7,499 nucleotides of DNA, taken from NCBI GenBank assembly GCA_016218905.1, contig JACRCS010000953.1:1-7499 (forward strand). Reading direction: 5' to 3'. How positions within the stretch are numbered: position 1 is the stretch's first letter; every line of letters begins with the position of its first letter. A program made the translations under genes and the position numbers. Below, piece after piece: positions 1 through 3,980 of this stretch. This DNA comes from Deltaproteobacteria bacterium. GTDB lineage: Bacteria > Desulfobacterota_C > Deferrisomatia > Deferrisomatales > JACRMM01. The notes under the pieces were generated by a model. The model was not told the origin of the DNA. It saw only the letters and a list, made by a program, of their open reading frames with translations, and ran no database searches.

Positions 1-236
1 AGAGCCGGCACTGGAACGTGTTCGGTGGCATCTGCCTGTACAAGTCGCCCCGCGAGGCGCTCGACCTCGCGATCCGAAGAGAGGCGCAAGACCTACGCGA
101 AGGCGGGTACACCGAGGCGGCGATGCGCGAATTCCTGCGCGACCTGATCGCCGACCTCAACGGCATGTACCACGTCATCTCGGTGAACCCCGACCTGCTT
201 CGCCCTCCCGCGGCGCCTCTGTCCGAGTCCCGGTAG
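1..236 (+). CDS. 3' end of an unrecognised protein-coding gene (partial at left edge)
   Basis: The frame is open from the window edge to a TAG at 234-236 and gives 77 residues, beginning SRHWNVFGGICLYKSP. A GTG at 18-20 could be read as a start, but the frame stays open upstream and no ribosome binding site is visible before it, so this is more likely the C-terminal end of a longer protein. The segment 61-190 is amphipathic and probably helical (acidic and basic residues alternating with Leu/Ala/Ile), followed by a short strand-like stretch (HVISVNPDLL) and a Pro-rich end. Third codon positions are strongly G/C, as in the other genes here. I do not recognise the family. The antisense frames over the same region are Arg/Gly-rich shadows. 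Confidence 0.55.
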   Translation, partial: SRHWNVFGGICLYKSPREALDLAIRREAQDLREGGYTEAAMREFLRDLIADLNGMYHVISVNPDLLRPPAAPLSESR

Positions 237-334
237 GAAGTGCCCAATCGCTCGCGACCCGCCGGCCCCCTCGCCAGGCGGCACGCGGCGTTTGCGAGCC
301 ACGTGCTGGTCTTCGGCTCCCTCGAGGTGGTTGA

Positions 335-359
335 AATCGTGCATTCCGGATGCACGATT
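335..359. repeat. Perfect 10-bp inverted repeat with 5-nt loop
   Basis: The arms AATCGTGCAT (335-344) and ATGCACGATT (350-359) are exact reverse complements around TCCGG. It lies about 100 bp after the stop of the left-edge gene. There is no T-run on either side, so it is not a textbook intrinsic terminator. An operator for a dimeric regulator, or a transcript-end hairpin, is possible. The symmetry is seen directly; the function is not known. Confidence 0.65.
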
Positions 360-409
360 GTAGGGTCGCAAGCGGTCCCTGTTGGCCCACCTCGTCTCAC
401 CCTACCTTC

Positions 410-459
410 GTTGGCTGTGATTGGTGCCAGGATTGGGATTGGTGCTAGGACCAGCCAAC
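410..459. repeat. Inverted repeat enclosing a 14-bp direct repeat
   Basis: GTTGGCTG (410-417) and CAGCCAAC (452-459) are exact reverse complements. Between them GATTGGTGCYAGGA occurs twice (419-432 and 437-450) with one difference (C/T), separated by four bases. The arms resemble integron core sites (GTTRRRY/RYYYAAC) only loosely, and they face the wrong way for an attC site. No function is assigned. Confidence 0.5.
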
Positions 460-546
460 TTGACGCTTCTCACCGACAGCGCCGACGCCGCGTAGCGTTT
501 GGACCCGGAGAGTCGCCGCCGAACGCAAAGAACGGCAGAGCGTCAA
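460..546. repeat. Nested imperfect palindrome overlapping the stop of the PIN gene remnant
   Basis: TTGACGCT (460-467) pairs exactly with AGCGTCAA (539-546). Inside it, GCGTTTGG (495-502) pairs with CCGAACGC (519-526) if one G-T pair is allowed. The right arm overlaps the minus-strand TGA at 543-545, so the fold sits directly at the 3' end of the PIN remnant. It could be a transcript-end structure or a folded recombination site. No U-tract is visible. Confidence 0.4.
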
Positions 547-667
547 CTTGCGAGACCTTCGCCGCGGAGGCGCATCTGCCGGCCTTCATCGACCCAGGTG
601 TGGACCTTTCTCTCACAATACCTCGCGGCCAGGCGGGGCGGGCCGAGGCCGACGCGATCGGTGATCG
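543..667 (-). pseudogene. 3' remnant of a second PIN-like gene
   Basis: The minus-strand reading of this stretch gives a C-terminal segment (ITDRVGLGPPRLAARY ... RLRGEGLAS, then TGA at 543-545). It matches the last 40 or so residues of the intact PIN-like protein encoded at 1472-2014 (RRVGLGRPGLAARY ... RLRGEGLAGS). The DNA aligns without gaps at a constant offset of 932 bp (552-667 against 1484-1599), about three-quarters identical by eye. Nothing upstream of the fragment codes for the rest of a PIN domain: at 667 the similarity ends and the conserved 3' flank of the neighbouring minus-strand gene begins. It is therefore a leftover C-terminal piece, not a working gene. A 7-bp tandem GATCGGT (656-662 and 663-669) lies exactly at the breakpoint. 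Confidence 0.7.
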
Positions 668-743
668 GTGCCCGGTACGTAGTTAGCCGACTTGCCACTC
701 CAGCTCGGTGACGACCCGCTGCTGAGTCCGGGCTTACGCGCTC
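667..743. repeat. 77-bp conserved block at the 3' end of the unknown minus-strand gene, copy 1
   Basis: Positions 667-743 match 7376-7452 at 72 of 77 bases without gaps, and the first 24 bases are identical. Homology continues to the right into the coding sequence (744-790 against 7453-7499), but only at about 33 of 47 bases. To the left it ends sharply at 667. The block carries a 6-bp inverted repeat, GCCCGG (670-675) and CCGGGC (728-733). That repeat has the same 64-bp span in the other copy (7379-7384 and 7437-7442). The high identity in a mostly non-coding flank suggests either a recombination site or recent exchange. Confidence 0.75.
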
Positions 744-1387
744 AGGATGCCCGCTTGCAAGAGGAACGCGTCCAGTTCCTTCGGGGTGGGGTTGTGGCCG
801 GAGTCCCGGCAGGCCGAGAGCAGCAGGACGAGCCGGACGCAGAACTCCCAGTAGGTCTCGTCGGCGGCTGGGGGTCCCTCGAACGGGACGGTTCTCCTGG
901 GCCAGGGCACCAAGCCGGTGAGCGCCGTGGCAGCGAGGGAGTCGTAGATCGGGACGGCTGGGTGGTGGAAATGGAGGTACTTCGAGACGAACGAGCGCGG
1001 CGACCGGGAGCCGCGGCAGATGGGCCTGAGCAGGGTGGTGAGGCGGCCGTGCTCCTCGACGATGCACTGCATGGCGGCGGGATCGAGCGGTTCCGCGTCT
1101 CGGGGCAACGAGGAGATGATCTCGTCGACAGTCTCGCCGTGCTCGTAGAGGTGCTTGCCCACCAAGACGATCGACTGTTCCCTCGAGCGTGGCTGGACGC
1201 AGCGCTCGATGCCCGCCGCATAGGTCCGGCCAATCAGCACGACCTTGGCGATGACGTGCTTGAGTGAGTCGTGGCCTGGGTGACCGCCGCAGAGGCTGTA
1301 GAGGACCTTGTCGACCGCGCCCCACTCCTCGTCGAACTTGAGGACGGCGCTCTTCAGCTCGTCTGCGGTTGGCACTTGCTGGTTCAT
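734..1387 (-). CDS. Conserved uncharacterised 217-residue protein of the minus-strand module
   Basis: ATG at 1387-1385 is preceded by GGGGAGGA with about 8 nt spacing, which fixes the start; the TAA is at 736-734. The protein has no signal peptide or membrane segment and should be cytosolic. Visible blocks are an N-terminal helical region with HPGHDSLKHVIAKVVLIGRT (residues 36-55) and YAAGIERC (56-63), EEHGRLTTLLR (111-121), and PRSFVSKYLHFHHPAVPIYDS (about 130-150). The last block, with its S-x-x-S-K-x-L-H-F and P-I-Y-D-S pattern, looks like a conserved core. It faintly recalls the S-K-x-L-H-F ... D-S segment of some helix-hairpin-helix DNA glycosylase-like proteins, but that is weak and I assign no activity. 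The gene lies 84 nt downstream of the PIN-like gene on the same strand. A paralogue enters from the right edge of the window. Relative to it, this copy has an early stop, and 16 further in-frame codons lie between the TAA at 734 and a second TAA at 683-685. Confidence 0.85.
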   Translation of the reverse strand: MNQQVPTADELKSAVLKFDEEWGAVDKVLYSLCGGHPGHDSLKHVIAKVVLIGRTYAAGIERCVQPRSREQSIVLVGKHLYEHGETVDEIISSLPRDAEPLDPAAMQCIVEEHGRLTTLLRPICRGSRSPRSFVSKYLHFHHPAVPIYDSLAATALTGLVPWPRRTVPFEGPPAADETYWEFCVRLVLLLSACRDSGHNPTPKELDAFLLQAGILSA

Positions 1388-1395
1388 CGCGCGTT

Positions 1396-1402
1396 CCTCC
1401 CC
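1396..1402 (-). promoter_or_regulatory. Strong ribosome binding site of the 217-residue gene
   Basis: The minus strand reads GGGGAGGAAC about 8 nt before the ATG at 1387. It is the clearest Shine-Dalgarno sequence in the minus-strand module. It suggests that this gene is translated independently of the PIN-like gene, from which it is separated by 84 nt. Confidence 0.7.
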
Positions 1403-1433
1403 GTGCCCGGGTCGTGACTGGGCAGCATCATCG

Positions 1434-1481
1434 TGGGTCGGAGCGCACGCCGAGCCGGGAGCGCGGCGGCATTACGACCCA
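1434..1481. repeat. Palindrome overlapping the stop of the intact PIN-like gene
   Basis: TGGGTCG (1434-1440) and CGACCCA (1475-1481) are exact reverse complements, and CGCCG (1448-1452) pairs with CGGCG (1464-1468) inside. The right arm adjoins the TAA of the PIN-like gene (1474-1472). The arrangement is like the palindrome at 460-546, which overlaps the stop of the PIN remnant, although the sequences differ. It may be a transcript-end hairpin; no U-run follows. Confidence 0.45.
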
Positions 1482-2014
1482 GCCAGGCCTTCGCCGCGCA
1501 GGCGCTGCTGCCGGCCTTCGGCGACCCACTGGCGAACCCGTGTCTCGCTGTACCTGGCGGCAAGGCCGGGGCGCCCCAGGCCGACGCGACGGAGGATCGT
1601 CTCGAGGGAGACGACTCGATCGGCAAACCCCAGGAGGCACGCCGCACGCACGGCAGCGTGGTCTGCGGTGCAGAACTCCCGCGGCTCCTTCTCGCAATTG
1701 CACATGAGCGTGATCGCCTCAGCCTCGCCGGGGTCGATTCGCTCCCGCATGACAGGGTCGAAACGGCTCAAGACCGCGGCAACAATCACCGCGTCCGCGC
1801 CCATGATCTGCAGTCGCCCCGCAGCCTCGTCGGCGCGCAGGGTGATGGCCCGGCCGACACCCTGGCCGTCGTCCCAGAAGCGAGCCTCCCTGTCGGCGAC
1901 GACGGCTGGGACGATGACCTCGGCGCGGTCGAGGAGCGCGGCCCACAGCCCAAGCTCGTGGAAGCCGATGACCGGCCCCGCGTCAAGCAGGAACAGCTTC
2001 GGCTTGCCAGACAT
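1472..2014 (-). CDS. PIN-like nuclease domain protein, putative toxin
   Basis: This is a 180-residue soluble protein with the layout of a PIN domain, a fold typical of metal-dependent ribonucleases and of VapC-type toxins. A hydrophobic strand ends in the first acidic residue (LFLLDAGPVIGF, Asp11). Others are Glu43 (ADREARF), the IDPGEAEAI segment (Asp94, Glu97, Glu99), and Asp118 in CTADHAAVRAACLLGF, followed by the usual RVVSLETIL strand. These could form the metal site. The C-terminal 35 residues are rich in Arg/Gln/Glu and lie beyond the PIN core; a remnant of a second copy of this tail is at 543-667. ATG at 2014-2012 overlaps the end of the metallopeptidase gene by 32 nt, which implies co-translation. 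The Shine-Dalgarno sequence is weak (GGA). ImmA/IrrE-type peptidases next to PIN-like proteins have been noted as candidate toxin-antitoxin pairs; which partner is toxic here is not shown. Confidence 0.8.
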   Translation of the reverse strand: MSGKPKLFLLDAGPVIGFHELGLWAALLDRAEVIVPAVVADREARFWDDGQGVGRAITLRADEAAGRLQIMGADAVIVAAVLSRFDPVMRERIDPGEAEAITLMCNCEKEPREFCTADHAAVRAACLLGFADRVVSLETILRRVGLGRPGLAARYSETRVRQWVAEGRQQRLRGEGLAGS

Positions 2015-2876
2015 CCGAGTCCAGATCGAGACCGTAGGCGCGGAGTGCCTTGCGTAGCATGCCGACTGTGGTCTCGAGCAGTTCGGCGAGCTTCCCGATC
2101 GAAATCTCGCCCTCGACGTAGGCCTTGAAGGCGAGCATGACGTAGCGCTCCGGCAGTTCCCCTGGCGCTGAATCCTCCGGCCTGCACCCGGCGCCGGAGC
2201 GCGAAGGGTCGGTGATGATCTTCTGCGCTCGTTCGCGTGAGAGCTTCCCCAGGTTCACGAGCCGCCATGCGAGCGCCGGCACCGTGACGCCGAACTCCCT
2301 CGCCAGCTCAACCCACTGCACGACCCTCCATTCGCCAGGTTTGCCATCGGGCAGTCTCGGCAACAGCGTCTCCCGAGGAAGCACGAACGCGGCAGCGAAG
2401 TTCTCGGCGAGCTGCTCGAGCCGGTCGCTCGGGGCCTGGGAGGCCGCCGCGCTCAGCGCGCAGGTGCTCTCCCACGTGAAGAGGTGGAAGAGCTCGTGGG
2501 CGACGCTGTACGCGCGCCGGCCCGGCCGCTCCGCGGCGTTCACCAGGATGTCGTCGCCGAACTCGGATCGGGACGTCGCGCCCGAGCCGCCCGCGAGCCT
2601 GGTCACGAAGATCTTGATTCCGTGCTGGTTCTCGAGCGCGGCCTGGAGGCCGGGCGCCGGCATGCTGCCGAACCCCAAGGCATCCCGTGCCTGCTCGCCC
2701 CAGGTGGCGGCGGCCTCGTACGATGTGCGCTCCGGCTCGCAGTTGAAGCCGAGAGCGAGGGTGGCCGGGTTGATCCCCGAGAGGCGCTCGACGAAGGCGT
2801 AGCGGCGACAGCGGTCGAGGAATGCGGCCTCGTCGGCTTGGCGGGCGCGCTCCTCGGCCGGGTGGCGCCACAACAC
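1983..2876 (-). CDS. ImmA/IrrE-family metallopeptidase, 5'-truncated
   Basis: The frame encodes a zinc-peptidase domain with HELFH (2498-2484) after a Tyr-Ser-Val-Ala strand, and a downstream ENFAAAFVLP segment whose Glu, about 30 residues after the HExxH, fits the third zinc ligand of COG2856/ImmA-IrrE proteins. Family members cleave repressors (ImmR by ImmA, DdrO by IrrE). After the domain come REFGVTVPALAWRLVNLGKL and a C-terminal helical segment (RYVMLAFKAYVEGEISIGKL) of the type often found next to PIN genes. The frame is formally open to 3437, but upstream of about 2905 it is only the antisense of a surface-protein gene. Relatives carry an N-terminal Xre-type helix-turn-helix before the KTTVLWR-like linker, and it is missing here. 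The first usable in-frame start is GTG at 2876 (297 residues), with only a weak ribosome binding site, so expression is doubtful. The stop TGA at 1985-1983 overlaps the PIN-like gene by 32 nt. Confidence 0.75.
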   Translation of the reverse strand: MLWRHPAEERARQADEAAFLDRCRRYAFVERLSGINPATLALGFNCEPERTSYEAAATWGEQARDALGFGSMPAPGLQAALENQHGIKIFVTRLAGGSGATSRSEFGDDILVNAAERPGRRAYSVAHELFHLFTWESTCALSAAASQAPSDRLEQLAENFAAAFVLPRETLLPRLPDGKPGEWRVVQWVELAREFGVTVPALAWRLVNLGKLSRERAQKIITDPSRSGAGCRPEDSAPGELPERYVMLAFKAYVEGEISIGKLAELLETTVGMLRKALRAYGLDLDSDVWQAEAVPA

Positions 2877-2906
2877 CGTGGTCTTCGCCGGGTCCGGCTG
2901 CAGCCC

Positions 2907-3585
2907 GACCAGTGCGCGGGCGCCTCGTGCGCGGTCACCCTGGCCGGCACCCTCGTCCGCAACGGCGGCGTCTTCGTCCCCCGCAGCGGCTCGGTCACCG
3001 CCGGCGGCAGCGGCACCCAGACCGTGGATACCGACACCATCAGCTTCTACGACCTGACGGTGAACAGCGGCGCCACGCTGGTGGCGCCGGTCGGATTCGA
3101 TGTGAACGGTAGCCTGACCAACAACGGCACGCTGCAGCAAACGAGGAACGCCGTCACCACCGGGACGGCCTTCCTCTCTGGCGGCGGCTATGGTGGCCTC
3201 TCCCTCGCCGGGGCGAACCTCGGCCTCACCACGGTGACCGTCAAGGGCAACCAGGACTGCACCGCGGTCCCAGGCCAGACCGTGCGGCGTTGCTTCGACA
3301 TCGCACCCAGCACCTTGGGGGGGGGCGGTCCTCGTGCAGATCTTCTTCGCCGAGGGCGAGCTGGCGGGCCACGTGTGCAACGCCCTCAACGCGTACCACT
3401 GGACCGGGGTCGCGTGGGAGTCGCTGCCCCTGGACACCTCCTGGGGCGGTGATTGGCGGGTCTGCCCGGGGGAAGGCTCGGCGCCATACTCCGTGCGGGT
3501 CTACCCGGTGACGAACTTCTCGCCCTTCGTGCTCAGCAGCAACGGGTCGGTGCCCGTGGAGGTGACCTCGTTCACGGCCGAGTGA
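2907..3585 (+). pseudogene. 3' remnant of a surface/secreted beta-rich protein gene, frameshifted
   Basis: The plus strand encodes a repetitive beta-rich sequence: AGTLVRNGGVFVPRSGSV, then FYDLTVNSGATL, NGSLTNNGTLQQ, GGGYGGLSLAG, and CTAVPGQTVRRCFDI. After a shift at 3317-3325 it continues VQIFFAEGELAGHVC, LNAYHWTGVAWESL and NFSPFVLSSNGSVPVEVTSF, to a TGA at 3583-3585. The GTL-x-RNG and DLTVNSG patterns are typical of large exported parallel beta-helix-like proteins. The 5' part, including any signal peptide, is absent: similarity fades near 2890-2912, where the oppositely oriented metallopeptidase gene also loses its 5' end. Removing one G from the run of nine restores a continuous frame (IAPSTLGGAVLVQIFF). 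The extreme C-terminus (VPVEVTSFTAE) resembles that of the downstream GloVer protein. Probably not functional as it stands. Confidence 0.7.
3317..3325 (+). repeat. Run of nine G causing a frameshift
   Basis: The tract follows CACCTT and precedes CGGTCCTC inside the surface-protein remnant. The protein-like frame before it (frame of 2907) and the one after it (frame of 3334) differ by one base, and eight G would join them. It could be a sequencing or assembly error, a fixed mutation in a decaying gene, or a slipped-strand phase-variation tract. Confidence 0.7.
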
Positions 3586-3782
3586 GGGCCACATCGAGAC
3601 CAGGGCCACCGACGGGCGCGACCAGCTCCCGCGGAACGCAGACACCGAAGCGGCCTGATCGCCTGCCTGGCTCCGCGTCCGTCCTCTCACCAGAGCGTGG
3701 GGAAGCCATTCCCGGCAGACCTGCCGCGCAGGGCTGCCTCACGCTCTCCCTCTGCTAAACTCAATTTTGTGAGCCCCGACAC
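3586..3782. other. Intergenic region, nothing clearly recognisable
   Basis: No frame looks like a protein between the stop at 3585 and about 3783. The only base-composition contrast is an A/T-richer patch at 3756-3770 (TAAACTCAATTTTGT), which might belong to a promoter for the GloVer gene downstream. TAAACT (3756-3761) is a possible -10 hexamer, but no convincing -35 is found 17 bp upstream. It is listed as a gap description, not a promoter call. Confidence 0.4.
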
Positions 3783-3980
3783 CTGCTTGAGCCCTCCGGG
3801 GCCGGCACGTCCGGAGCCTCCGGCCTCTTCTCCGGCGTCGACGCCGCGTTCCTGTCGCCCGGCCTCAGAAAGCAGCTTCCTACCCATGACACCGCCCAGG
3901 TGGGCGTGGCCCTGAGCGACTCTCTGGCCGCGCACGGCGACGTCGAGAAGGACAAGAAGACGACGAGGAGGATGCGATGA
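3783..3980 (+). CDS. Possible short ORF overlapping the GloVer start codon, low confidence
   Basis: In this frame the DNA has strongly G/C-ending codons and reads as a plausible protein end: SGASGLFSGVDAAFLSPG, then VGVALSDSLAAHGDVEKD and a basic KKTTRRMR tail. The stop TGA (3978-3980) overlaps the GloVer ATG (3977-3979) in an ATGA arrangement, typical of translational coupling. Against it: the frame is closed by a TAA at 3756-3758, there is no ATG and no ribosome binding site, and only CTG at 3783 or GTG at 3900 could start it. It may be the last piece of a degraded gene. The family is not recognised. Confidence 0.25.
   Translation: MLEPSGAGTSGASGLFSGVDAAFLSPGLRKQLPTHDTAQVGVALSDSLAAHGDVEKDKKTTRRMR
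3965..3971 (+). promoter_or_regulatory. Ribosome binding site of the first GloVer gene
   Basis: GAGGAGG lies 5 nt before the ATG at 3977. It supports that start even though it gives an unusually long, charged segment before the hydrophobic part of the signal peptide. A closer ATG at 3972 is in another frame and meets a stop after one codon. Confidence 0.65.

Larger units (their letters stand above)
237..542. other. Intergenic region with hairpins and short repeats, no convincing gene
   Basis: No frame here looks like a protein: the open frames are Arg/Pro/Ala-rich and run across the remnant at 543-667 in the wrong sense. The stretch holds a 10-bp perfect hairpin (335-359), a 14-bp near-perfect direct repeat (419-432 and 437-450) enclosed by an 8-bp inverted repeat (410-417 and 452-459), and one arm of a longer palindrome whose other arm overlaps the stop codon of the downstream remnant (460-467 with 539-546). 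Confidence 0.6.

Noticed and set aside
240..686. 148-codon plus-strand frame after the left-edge gene
   Set aside because: Its composition is unlike that of the neighbouring genes, it runs antisense through the PIN remnant, and it has no ribosome binding site.
676..690. Integron attC site suggested by TAGTTAGCCGA at the end of the 217-residue gene
   Set aside because: GTTAGCC resembles a core site, but no matching RYYYAAC partner lies 57-141 bp away in either orientation. The homology edge (667) is also 15 bp beyond the expected cut point.
543..1325. 260-codon minus-strand frame over the 217-residue gene
   Set aside because: Most of it is an Arg/Pro-rich out-of-frame shadow of the real gene. 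Only its last 40 or so codons are meaningful, as the PIN remnant.
1403..1419. Short direct repeat of the block edge (GTGCCCGG ... CGT) upstream of the 217-residue gene, compared with 668-684
   Set aside because: Only about 12 of 17 bases agree, and the 8-bp core is GC-only, so chance is likely in DNA of this composition.
2880..3437. N-terminal extension of the metallopeptidase frame to an ATG at 3437
   Set aside because: This part is low-complexity Ala/Gly/Arg/Asp sequence antisense to the surface-protein remnant and shows no helix-turn-helix. It is open only because of base composition.
3793..3815. CTCCGG/CCGGAG stem as a terminator before the GloVer gene
   Set aside because: The stem is short and lies in GC-rich sequence with no T-run; such matches are frequent here by chance.
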